Shown here one piece after another: positions 1 through 7,592 of a DNA stretch of 64,000 nucleotides. The position numbers and the translations under genes are program-made. Numbering within the stretch: position 1 is the first letter of the stretch; each line of letters starts with the position of its first letter. Origin of the DNA: JAAGZL01 sp050291725 (GTDB lineage Bacteria; Pseudomonadota; Gammaproteobacteria; Chromatiales; Chromatiaceae); assembly GCA_050291725.1 (NCBI GenBank), contig JBNKKH010000009.1, forward strand, positions 145,910-209,909, read 5' to 3'. A model generated the notes under the pieces. The model made no database searches and was not told where the DNA came from. It saw nothing but the letters and a program-made list of their open reading frames with translations.

Positions 1-771
1 GACTTTAGCGTTACCAGATTTGAACTTTATATCTTTTGGCATGAGATCTTTGAGTATGGAAGAAATTGCCAGGTTGTCTCCAGATAGATAAATATCCCCT
101 GACCAGGCGTTTGATTCCTGGATGGCTCCTTTGATATCTGCTATCAGGTACATCCTGCCTACGCTATTACCTGAAAGACGCATGTTGGCTTTTATTTGGT
201 GTCTGTTGGTAGCGTTGCTAATTGTAAAGTCAACATCTTTGAATATGACTGGAGCAGCCCCTATTCTTTGGTTTTCCCAATGGATTTCGCTCTCCTTCAT
301 GCCGATGCGGAACGGCAGGAAAAAGACCTCGCTGCTGTCGTCGCCGCCTTGATCAATATCTTCCAGTCCAGCTAGAACAACTGAGCCGTCTGGGCGGCCT
401 CGGATTAGTAGCTGGGTTCGGTAGAAGGTTATCTCGCGGGGGGTTATTGCGCCTTTAAATAGGCTGTCCAATATACCTATTCCTATGCGAATTTCTGGCA
501 GGCGCAGTATTGTGCGTTCGGTTTTGGGATTGATCAGTTGGACATTGAGTAGTCGCAGTTCGGGCCCAAATCCACGCCAGCCGGTCTTGATTTGTTTGAT
601 CTCAACCCGTTGTCCCAGTTCTCGGCTAGCGAGTTGTTGAACCTCCTCACGATATTCGGTTGCAATGGGAAGAAGCAGGCGGGCACCACCAAGTAGTATC
701 CCAATTAAGATAATGATTATGATGAAGGCAAGCCACATTTTAGCGGCGAATGATTTTAGTACGTTAATCAT
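1..771 (-). CDS. yhdP: YhdP family AsmA-like protein, N-terminal part (runs off window)
   Basis: The first 257 codons of a large envelope protein; the 3' end lies outside the window. The reading frame is open from the ATG at 771 to base 1. It begins with a short cytoplasmic stretch and one strong membrane anchor at about residues 12-33 (WLAFIIIIILIGILLGG). A long periplasmic region rich in beta-strand patterns follows, as in the AsmA-like TIGR02099/YhdP family, whose members are implicated in phospholipid transport to the outer membrane. Position directly downstream of rng and maf, as in E. coli, supports the call. The 107-bp gap to rng shows no clear terminator, so it may be co-transcribed. 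Confidence 0.85.
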   Translation of the reverse strand, partial: MINVLKSFAAKMWLAFIIIIILIGILLGGARLLLPIATEYREEVQQLASRELGQRVEIKQIKTGWRGFGPELRLLNVQLINPKTERTILRLPEIRIGIGILDSLFKGAITPREITFYRTQLLIRGRPDGSVVLAGLEDIDQGGDDSSEVFFLPFRIGMKESEIHWENQRIGAAPVIFKDVDFTISNATNRHQIKANMRLSGNSVGRMYLIADIKGAIQESNAWSGDIYLSGDNLAISSILKDLMPKDIKFKSGNAKV

Positions 772-878
772 TTGCTAATGGTTTGGTCTGTTTGTGTTGT
801 GGTTTGCTGCGCATATGGGGGATTTCTATTTTGTCCTCTGGAAAAGTGTTTATGCTAATGGATGTTAGTCTATCGCTG

Positions 879-2339
879 TTAGAGCAATACTATGTCGTAG
901 TGTTCCTGGCTATAAAGGGATTCGGCCTGGAGTTTGATTGTTTTACCAATAAATTGTTCCAGGTTAGCTAAATTGGTGGATTCTTCATCCAGTAGTAGAT
1001 CAATTACTGCTGGGGATGCCAGTATCAGCATAGACTCCACATCAAATTGACGCGATTCCCGCAATATCTCCCGAAATATCTCATAGCAGGTGGTTTCGGC
1101 TGTTTTAAGAGTGCCTTTGCCGCCGCAGCGAGGACAGGGTTCGCACAATACATGCTCCAGAGATTCGCGAATTCTCTTTCTGGTCATCTCCACCAAGCCC
1201 AGGCTGGAAACCTCAGTGATCTTGGTTTTAGCATGGTCATGAGAGAGGCACTTCTCAAAGGTACGCAATACCTGCCTTTTATGCTCTTCATCCTGCATGT
1301 CGATAAAATCGACAATAATTATTCCACCCAGGTTGCGTAGCCTCAGTTGTCTACAGATGGATTGTGCAGCCTCCAGGTTGGTCTTGTAGATGGTCTCTTC
1401 TAGATTGCGGTGGCCAACAAATGCACCTGTATTTACATCGATAGTGGTCATGGCCTCGGTTTGGTCGATGATTAGGTACCCTCCAGACTTAAGCTCAACC
1501 TTGCGATTTAGGGCCTTCTGAATCTCATCTTCTACACCATAAAGATCAAGTAGCGGACGCTCGCCAGGGTAATACTCAACCTTGGTGGTCATATCAGGCA
1601 TCAGTTTGTCGGTAAACTTCTTGGCCTTCTCCCAGGTTTCCTGAGAGTCAATACGCACCTTCTCCACTTGAGGAGTAATCAGATCACGCAGTGCCCGCAT
1701 GGCTAAAGGTAGGTCTTCGTGCAGCATCTCCCTTGGCTTGGCCGTTTCCAGGCGCTCCTTTATGGATTTCCATAGGCGGGTAAGGAAGCGCATATCCTTC
1801 AGCAGGGTCTCTTCGTCCACCCCTTCTGCTACTGTACGTGCAATAAATCTTCCTGGGCGACCATCCTCTCCTTTGTTGGCTGCATCTATGGCCTCACGTA
1901 GACGCTGTCTCTCATCTTCGTCATCAATTTTTTGTGAAATGCCCACTACGTGCAGAGACGGCATAAATACCAGGTAGCGGGATGGAATGGATATGCCAGT
2001 GGTGAGCCTTGCCCCCTTGGTGCCCAAAGGATCTTTGGTTACCTGAACAATTATATCTTCACCCTCATGTAGCAGGTCGGTGATATTGTTACTGCCGTTT
2101 TCTTCGTGGTTATGGTGAATAATGTCTGAAGCGTGGAGGAAGGCGGCACGCTCCAGGCCTATTTCAACGAATGCAGCCTGCATCCCCGGTAGTACACGAC
2201 ACACTCTTCCCTTATATATATTGCCAACAATTCCGCGGCTGCTGGTGCGCTCAATGATAATCTCTTGGACCACACCGTTTTCGATTAGGGCTACCCTGGT
2301 CTCCGGCGGAGTAATGTTTATCAGGATCTCTTCGCTCAT
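879..2339 (-). CDS. rng: Ribonuclease G
   Basis: Endoribonuclease of the RNase E/G family, which matures the 5' end of 16S rRNA and takes part in mRNA decay. The 486-residue length fits RNase G and lacks the long RNase E scaffold tail. An S1-like RNA-binding domain lies at about residues 37-130 (GNIYKGRVCRVLPGMQAAFV). The catalytic region includes TIDVNTGAFVG and IVDFIDM, with the metal-binding aspartates. The zinc-link cysteines are in CEPCPRCGGKG near residue 405. The gene lies 4 bp downstream of maf, so the two are probably one operon, the same order as in E. coli and Pseudomonas. Confidence 0.95.
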   Translation of the reverse strand: MSEEILINITPPETRVALIENGVVQEIIIERTSSRGIVGNIYKGRVCRVLPGMQAAFVEIGLERAAFLHASDIIHHNHEENGSNNITDLLHEGEDIIVQVTKDPLGTKGARLTTGISIPSRYLVFMPSLHVVGISQKIDDEDERQRLREAIDAANKGEDGRPGRFIARTVAEGVDEETLLKDMRFLTRLWKSIKERLETAKPREMLHEDLPLAMRALRDLITPQVEKVRIDSQETWEKAKKFTDKLMPDMTTKVEYYPGERPLLDLYGVEDEIQKALNRKVELKSGGYLIIDQTEAMTTIDVNTGAFVGHRNLEETIYKTNLEAAQSICRQLRLRNLGGIIIVDFIDMQDEEHKRQVLRTFEKCLSHDHAKTKITEVSSLGLVEMTRKRIRESLEHVLCEPCPRCGGKGTLKTAETTCYEIFREILRESRQFDVESMLILASPAVIDLLLDEESTNLANLEQFIGKTIKLQAESLYSQEHYDIVLL

Positions 2340-2343
2340 TTGG

Positions 2344-2937
2344 TTATCCGTTTAAATTTGTTAGAGGGTTTATCCCTGCCTTAATCAACAGCTGCGTGGT
2401 CTCATATAGTGGCAACCCCATTACCCCGGAAAAACTACCTTCAATTTTAGCAACAAAGATGGAACCTAGGCCTTGTATTCCATAACCTCCAGCCTTATCT
2501 CTCGGCTCACCGCTTTCCCAGTAGGCTATGGCCTCATTTTTAGTAACTTTACGAAATGAAACCAGGGTTTCGCTTATTCTACTCTCTATAGTCTCTCCAG
2601 CCAGGGCAACTCCGCTATATACCAAGTGACTGCGATCAGACAAGAGTTGCAACATCTCCAGCGCATCGTTTCTATCCTGCGGTTTGCCAAGAATCCGCTT
2701 ATCCACTACAACAGTGGTATCAGCGGCTAGGACTAATCCATGCTCACACTCCTCAAGCTGGGCTTGGCCAGCCAGCGCCTTTTCCTGCGCTAGTCGGATC
2801 ACATAATCTTTAGGATGTTCTCCCCTATGCGGTGTTTCGTCGATATCTGCTTTTATTATGCTATGAACGACACCTATTTGCCGCAATAGTTCACTGCGAC
2901 GCGGCGACATAGAAGCGAGATGAAGTTGTGGCTGCAT
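2344..2937 (-). CDS. maf: Maf-type nucleoside triphosphate pyrophosphatase (dTTP/UTP)
   Basis: House-cleaning pyrophosphatase that hydrolyses non-canonical and some canonical nucleoside triphosphates to monophosphates. It is 197 residues, the normal size. The N-terminal substrate loop reads ASMSPRRSELLRQIG (residues 8-22), which matches the family motif S-x-S-P-R-R-x-x-L-L. The LAADTTVVVDKRILGKP segment and the GGYGIQGLGSIFV segment are also typical. The YhdE branch (dTTP/UTP) fits because the gene is followed directly by rng. The ATG at 2937 is the natural start. Confidence 0.93.
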   Translation of the reverse strand: MQPQLHLASMSPRRSELLRQIGVVHSIIKADIDETPHRGEHPKDYVIRLAQEKALAGQAQLEECEHGLVLAADTTVVVDKRILGKPQDRNDALEMLQLLSDRSHLVYSGVALAGETIESRISETLVSFRKVTKNEAIAYWESGEPRDKAGGYGIQGLGSIFVAKIEGSFSGVMGLPLYETTQLLIKAGINPLTNLNG

Positions 2938-2999
2938 TAAGTTCAGCTGTTGTTAATTCTGTTTGTCATTGCCCAATACTACCAGAAGCGCCTAATCGG

Positions 3000-3470
3000 C
3001 TAGGCTCTATGGTATGGGTGATTGCGCATCAGGCTCCAGGCCCGGTATAGCTGCTCCGCCAATACCACCCTTACCAAGGGGTGGGGCATAGTCAGGGGAG
3101 ATAGTGACCAGAGAAGATCGGCCCGCTTGCGGCAGGTTTCCGCTAGACCCTCTGGGCCTCCTACCAATAGAGCTAGATCCCTGCCGTTTTCCATCCAGCC
3201 GCCCATCTTGTCAGCAAGTTGTTCTGTACTCCACTCCCTGCCTTTTACCTCCAGGGCTATGACCTGGCACCCTTTCGGGATCGCCTTTAGCATGCGTTCA
3301 CCTTCATCGCGCACGGTACGGGCCGTGTCGGCTCCTTTGCCTCTGTGTCCTGGGGCTATCTCCACTAGGTTTAATCGGCACTCAGCTGGCATGCGTTTAG
3401 CGTATTCCGTGTATCCTGATTCGACCCATTTAGGCATTCGATTGCCAACAGATACGAGATGAATATTCAT
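3000..3470 (-). CDS. rlmH: 23S rRNA (pseudouridine1915-N3)-methyltransferase RlmH
   Basis: SPOUT-family methyltransferase that methylates pseudouridine 1915 in helix 69 of 23S rRNA on assembled 70S ribosomes. At 156 residues it is the usual length. The start MNIHLVSVGNRMPKWV, the LALLVGGPEGL loop (SAM-binding trefoil knot) and the C-terminal RVVLAEQLYRAWSL segment with the terminal YHR are all diagnostic. It is downstream of rsfS by about 80 bp, the classic ybeB-ybeA pairing, which ties it to ribosome maturation. Confidence 0.95.
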   Translation of the reverse strand: MNIHLVSVGNRMPKWVESGYTEYAKRMPAECRLNLVEIAPGHRGKGADTARTVRDEGERMLKAIPKGCQVIALEVKGREWSTEQLADKMGGWMENGRDLALLVGGPEGLAETCRKRADLLWSLSPLTMPHPLVRVVLAEQLYRAWSLMRNHPYHRA

Positions 3471-3550
3471 GCGATGAGTGTAACCGGTTTTTCAGCCAAT
3501 TGTGGAAAGACGCGCTTCAGAGGCGAATGGTTTGGTCTAAGAGATCAGTA

Positions 3551-3904
3551 CTATTCGGATATTGCATCGTCCGCAGGCTTAGCATCCATGGACCAGAGCC
3601 TCTCTAGCTGATAGAAATCCCTAACCTTTGGTTGCATGACATGTACTACCACGCCATTCAGATCTACCAGGGCCCACTCCCCTTCCAGCAGACCCTCTGT
3701 GCCAATGGGGGATTCGCCAGCCAGCTTGGCCTGAAAGGCTACGGCCTCTGCAGTTGATTTTACATGACGCCCTGAGGTGCCGCTGGCAATGATTATAATA
3801 TCTGTGATGCTGGTTTTCTCTCTCACATCCAGCACCTGGATATCACGTGCCTTTAGGTCTTCAAGGGTTTTTACCACTAGGTCGCGCAGTTCTTCTACTT
3901 GCAT
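3551..3904 (-). CDS. rsfS: Ribosomal silencing factor RsfS
   Basis: Binds uL14 on the 50S subunit and blocks subunit joining when nutrients are scarce. It is 117 residues from the ATG at 3904; an in-frame TTG three codons upstream (3913) has no better ribosome binding site. Family signatures are IIIIASGTSGRHVKS, EGLLEGEWALVDLNGVVVH and the final DFYQLERLW. It sits between nadD and rlmH, the conserved arrangement in Proteobacteria. Confidence 0.95.
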   Translation of the reverse strand: MQVEELRDLVVKTLEDLKARDIQVLDVREKTSITDIIIIASGTSGRHVKSTAEAVAFQAKLAGESPIGTEGLLEGEWALVDLNGVVVHVMQPKVRDFYQLERLWSMDAKPADDAISE

Positions 3905-4008
3905 ATTATCCAACTAGTTATTAAAAGATTGGCCTAACCGCCATCTATAAGCATAGGCTCTATAGTATAAAAAACGTCAATTCTATCTGAAACAGGATGG
4001 ATATGCAG

Positions 4009-4620
4009 TTAACTGCTGTAAAGATCATCTCTTTGTATGATTTCAAGCACGGCGTCCGGCATTAGATATCTGGGGGATCTGCCCTCTCTGAGCATTGCTC
4101 TGATCCCAGTGCTGGATATCTCTAGCTGAGTCACGGATTGAGTATATATTTTGCCAGCGGGAAGGGAATGTAGTTGTTGCGGATCGTCGGTTGTGCGTTC
4201 AGGATAGAGTGCGCTCTGTTTCTCACCCGGACGTTGCATTATCACCAGATGGGCTAACTGCAGTATCTCATCCGGCTTATGCCAGTTGGGAAATCCTTGG
4301 AAGGCGTCCTGGCCAATGATCAGGCATATCGGCACCTCGCCCAACTCTTCACGTAGCGACTGCAGAGTAAGCAGGCTATATGATTTTCCGCTGCGATTAA
4401 GCTCTCTCTCATCAATCTTGAGCTTTGGTTCATTGGCAACCGCAGCGCGTAACATCTCCAGCCGTAGCTTCGGAGAGCAGGTTGGTTGTTCTCGATGGGG
4501 TGGGTCCTTAAGGGGGATCAAGCGCAACTCATGCAGCCCCAGACTCTGTTGTACATCCAGCGCGGTGCGCAGATGGCCGTTGTGTATGGGATCGAAGGTG
4601 CCGCCGAAGATGCCGATCAT
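4009..4620 (-). CDS. nadD: Nicotinate-nucleotide adenylyltransferase NadD
   Basis: Converts nicotinate mononucleotide and ATP to deamido-NAD, the adenylation step of NAD synthesis. It is 203 residues. The nucleotidyltransferase fingerprint GIFGGTFDPIHNGHL is at residues 3-17 and the C-terminal ISSTGIRAMLREG motif (SxTxxR) binds ATP. The ATG at 4620 lies just downstream of proA with a 9-bp gap, so it is translated from the same transcript. Confidence 0.96.
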   Translation of the reverse strand: MIGIFGGTFDPIHNGHLRTALDVQQSLGLHELRLIPLKDPPHREQPTCSPKLRLEMLRAAVANEPKLKIDERELNRSGKSYSLLTLQSLREELGEVPICLIIGQDAFQGFPNWHKPDEILQLAHLVIMQRPGEKQSALYPERTTDDPQQLHSLPAGKIYTQSVTQLEISSTGIRAMLREGRSPRYLMPDAVLEIIQRDDLYSS

Positions 4621-4629
4621 AGTTTCGGT

Positions 4630-5901
4630 CTACTCCCTTATGTGTCCATCGCCAAAGACGATGAACTTCACCGAGGTCAGTCCTTCCAGTCCTACTGGGC
4701 CGCGGGCGTGGAATTTGTCAGTGGAGATGCCAATTTCGGCACCCAGGCCATACTCGAAGCCATCGGCAAAGCGGGTGGAGGCGTTAACCATAACCGAACT
4801 AGAATCCACCTCCCGCAGAAAACGGCGGGCATGGGTGTAATTCTCAGTGATTATAGTGTCGGTATGCTGGGAGCTATGGTTGTTGATATGTTCAATAGCT
4901 TCGCCTAGCCCTTTCACCACCTTAATGGCGAGGATGGGGGCAAGATATTCCGTATCCCAATCCTCTTCGGTAGCAGGCAGAACCCCATCCACCAAATTCT
5001 GGGTGGTCGCGCAACCGCGCAGCTCCACTCCTTTCTCCTGGAACATCCGGCATAGCTCAGGGAGTGCGGCCTCGGCCATCTCTTCAGAAACCAGCAGGGT
5101 TTCCAAGGTGTTGCAGGTGCCGTAGCGCTGGGTCTTGGCATTGAAGGATACCTGAATCGCCTTCTCCAGATCCGCTGCATCATCTATGTAGACATGACAA
5201 ATGCCGTCCAAGTGTTTGATCACAGGGACACGAGCGTCCTTGCTAATCCGTTCTATAAGTCCTTTGCCGCCACGGGGAATGATTACATCAATATAGTTAG
5301 GCATGGCAATCATTTGGCCCACAGCCTCCCGGTCGGTGGTGGCTACCACTTGTACAGCCGCAGTTGGAAGTCCAGCCTGTTCCAGCCCGCGCTGGACGCT
5401 GGTAGCTATGGCCTGGTTCGAGTGAAAGGCTTCAGAACCGCCACGCAGTACAGTAGCATTGCCGGACTTTAGGCATAGCGCTGCGGCATCAGCGGTGACG
5501 TTGGGACGGGACTCATAGATGATACCAACTACACCCAAAGGCACGCGCATACGGCCCACTTGGATGCCAGTGGGTCGGTAGTTCATGTCGAAAATTTCGC
5601 CGATTGGGTCGGGTAGGGCAGCGATTTGGCGTAGTCCTTCAATCATAGAGTCGATGCGTGCTGGGGTCAGCTCCAATCTGTCCAGTAGGGCTGCGTCCAG
5701 TCCCTTTTCTACGCCGGCTTGCAGATCCTTCTTATTCTCAGCAATCAGAGCGTCACGGCTCTGATCTAAATCATCAGCTATGGCTTGCAGGGCGCTATTC
5801 TTCTCTGCGGTGCTGGCTGCAGCCAGCTTTCTGGAAGCTGTTCTGGCCTTGCTTCCAAGATCTTGCATATATGTAGCTATATCCTGAATTTGATTCGACA
5901 T
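4630..5901 (-). CDS. proA: Gamma-glutamyl phosphate reductase ProA
   Basis: NADPH-dependent reduction of gamma-glutamyl phosphate to glutamate semialdehyde in proline synthesis. It is 423 residues from the ATG at 5901; a GTG immediately upstream at 5904 is an alternative. The aldehyde-dehydrogenase-type catalytic cysteine is in RYGTCNTLETLLV, and the NAD(P)-binding region includes GVVGIIYESRPNVTADAA. The C-terminal GPVGLEGLTSVKF is also typical. No proB is nearby in the window. It lies between holA and nadD, a common gammaproteobacterial arrangement. Confidence 0.96.
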   Translation of the reverse strand: MSNQIQDIATYMQDLGSKARTASRKLAAASTAEKNSALQAIADDLDQSRDALIAENKKDLQAGVEKGLDAALLDRLELTPARIDSMIEGLRQIAALPDPIGEIFDMNYRPTGIQVGRMRVPLGVVGIIYESRPNVTADAAALCLKSGNATVLRGGSEAFHSNQAIATSVQRGLEQAGLPTAAVQVVATTDREAVGQMIAMPNYIDVIIPRGGKGLIERISKDARVPVIKHLDGICHVYIDDAADLEKAIQVSFNAKTQRYGTCNTLETLLVSEEMAEAALPELCRMFQEKGVELRGCATTQNLVDGVLPATEEDWDTEYLAPILAIKVVKGLGEAIEHINNHSSQHTDTIITENYTHARRFLREVDSSSVMVNASTRFADGFEYGLGAEIGISTDKFHARGPVGLEGLTSVKFIVFGDGHIRE

Positions 5902-6006
5902 CACTTTATAAAACCTGTTGTTGTGTCAGATAGGGTGATTCTAACAAATAACCTGAGTTAGATGAGAAAAGTTGGGGTGGTTCGGATTTTTCAAGAAATA
6001 TATGGA

Positions 6007-7032
6007 CTATGGTCTGGCTATGATAGCCTTGCCAGCCAAGCGCGAGGTGATCTCCTGCATCAGTTGCCATGGGTCACTTTTCTCTCTTCCTTTGATGGCT
6101 CGATCTGCCCTGCCGCATAGCACTAGCAGTCCGCGCAAGGTATTGATAGGGAGTCGCTGTAGTCCGCTGCCGACCAGCTGTTTCCGTTTATCCCAGATTT
6201 CGCGTCTAGCTGCTATGGCCTGTTGTGGGGAGCTTCCTTTGCCAATGGCATAGGCAAGCTCAACCAGCATACGCACCTCTCTAGTCAGAGCCCAGAGCAC
6301 TACCGGAGCAGGAGTGCCTTCGCCTTTAAGTCCCTTCAAGATTTTGGAGCAGTATGCTGCCTTGCCTTGTAGGGCACTGTCCACCAGCTTAAATACGTCA
6401 TAGCGAGCGCTGTCAGATACTGCCTCCTCCAGCTGTTCCACAGTGATTATTCCTGGTCCATGTAACAGCAACAGCTTCTCTATCTCCTGAGAGGCGGCCA
6501 AGAGATTTCCCTCTATGCGTTGAGAAAGCATGGTTACCACACCTGGTTCTGGTATTAGGCCGCTGTTACGCATGCGCTGTTCGATCCATGGTGGTAGGCG
6601 TTGCCCCTCAATTGGCCAGATTTGGATCGTGCCCCCAATCTTATCCAGGGCCTTAAACCATTTGCTATTGCGCTGGCTGCGCTCCAGCTTGGGCATGGTT
6701 ATAAGCAGTATGGTGTCCTCCGGAGGGCGCTCTGCATACTCTACCAATGCCTTGGAGCCAGTGGTTCCTGGTTTGCCCGAGGTGATGCGGAGATCAAGGA
6801 TGCGTTGTTCAGCAAACAGAGAGAGACTATCTGCCTGCTGACCAAGTTCGTTCCAGTCAAATTTACCATTAGCTTCCAGGATGGTGCGGTCAGAAAATCC
6901 TCTCTCCTTGGCTGTAGACCTGATCAGATCTGCAGCTTCATCCACCTGTAGCGGTTCGTCTCCAGTTAGGAGATAGGCTGGTAGTAAATCTTGCTGTAGC
7001 TTCTGTCCTAATTCGTGGAGACGCAGCTGCAT
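6007..7032 (-). CDS. holA: DNA polymerase III delta subunit HolA
   Basis: Delta subunit of the clamp-loader complex, which opens the beta sliding clamp. It is 341 residues, normal for HolA. The N-terminal LLPAYLLTGDEPLQVDEAADLIR and the EIEKLLLLHGPGIITVEQLEEAVSDSARYDVFKLVDS stretches match the family AAA+-like fold (no functional Walker A is expected). The gene is 6 bp downstream of lptE, in the conserved leuS-lptE-holA order. Confidence 0.94.
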   Translation of the reverse strand: MQLRLHELGQKLQQDLLPAYLLTGDEPLQVDEAADLIRSTAKERGFSDRTILEANGKFDWNELGQQADSLSLFAEQRILDLRITSGKPGTTGSKALVEYAERPPEDTILLITMPKLERSQRNSKWFKALDKIGGTIQIWPIEGQRLPPWIEQRMRNSGLIPEPGVVTMLSQRIEGNLLAASQEIEKLLLLHGPGIITVEQLEEAVSDSARYDVFKLVDSALQGKAAYCSKILKGLKGEGTPAPVVLWALTREVRMLVELAYAIGKGSSPQQAIAARREIWDKRKQLVGSGLQRLPINTLRGLLVLCGRADRAIKGREKSDPWQLMQEITSRLAGKAIIARP

Positions 7033-7038
7033 CTTCTA

Positions 7039-7551
7039 TTACTGTTTTTTTAGCTGGGCCTGAATGCGCGTGATTATTTGACGCGCCAACTCTTGCTGCA
7101 TGCCATCTGCAAGCTGACCAGCTTCTGTGACCTTGCCTAGTTTCTGCTGTTCGGTGTTGATGAAATCGCGCGTAACCACAATAGATTGGGCTGGAATTAA
7201 AATTTTACCAGACGCAGATATTAGGGAGAATTCAAGAGTGTGCTTCAACTCGGTTTGGGCGACTTTTCCAGTTTCGTCTACGGACATGGTGCGATTTTGC
7301 CGCTTATAGCTAGATATCTTTAGCATGGTCTTAGCTTTATTGCGCTTTCTGGTCAGTTGTACCGTATCGCTCTCAAGTCTACGAGCCATTTCTTCATAAA
7401 GGCCGGAATTAGGGCCTATGCCGTTAATGATGATTGGGCTAATAGAGGCCGGCAACTGGGCGGATTGGCGCAGCTGGTAACCACACCCACCGAGAAATAG
7501 TAGTGTAAGAAGGAGTGTGATCCATTTTATACCTGGGATCGAATTCAGCAT
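7039..7551 (-). CDS. lptE: LPS-assembly lipoprotein LptE
   Basis: Outer-membrane lipoprotein that plugs the LptD barrel and helps deliver LPS to the cell surface. The frame is open to 7590, but the ATG at 7551 is preferred. It has CAGGAGA five bases upstream and begins a clean lipoprotein signal peptide ending in lipobox LGGC with the acylated cysteine at residue 23. The mature start CGYQLRQS and the later TEAGQLADGMQQELARQIITRI fit LptE. It lies between leuS and holA as in most Gammaproteobacteria. Confidence 0.93.
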   Translation of the reverse strand: MLNSIPGIKWITLLLTLLFLGGCGYQLRQSAQLPASISPIIINGIGPNSGLYEEMARRLESDTVQLTRKRNKAKTMLKISSYKRQNRTMSVDETGKVAQTELKHTLEFSLISASGKILIPAQSIVVTRDFINTEQQKLGKVTEAGQLADGMQQELARQIITRIQAQLKKQ

Positions 7552-7592
7552 TTTTGTCTCCTGAAAGTTGTTATATATGCCGCTAGCCACAG

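Noticed and set aside
122..352. 76-codon plus-strand frame over the first 350 bp
   Set aside because: It is the antisense shadow of the YhdP N-terminal frame, which is open from 771 to base 1 and carries the family features.
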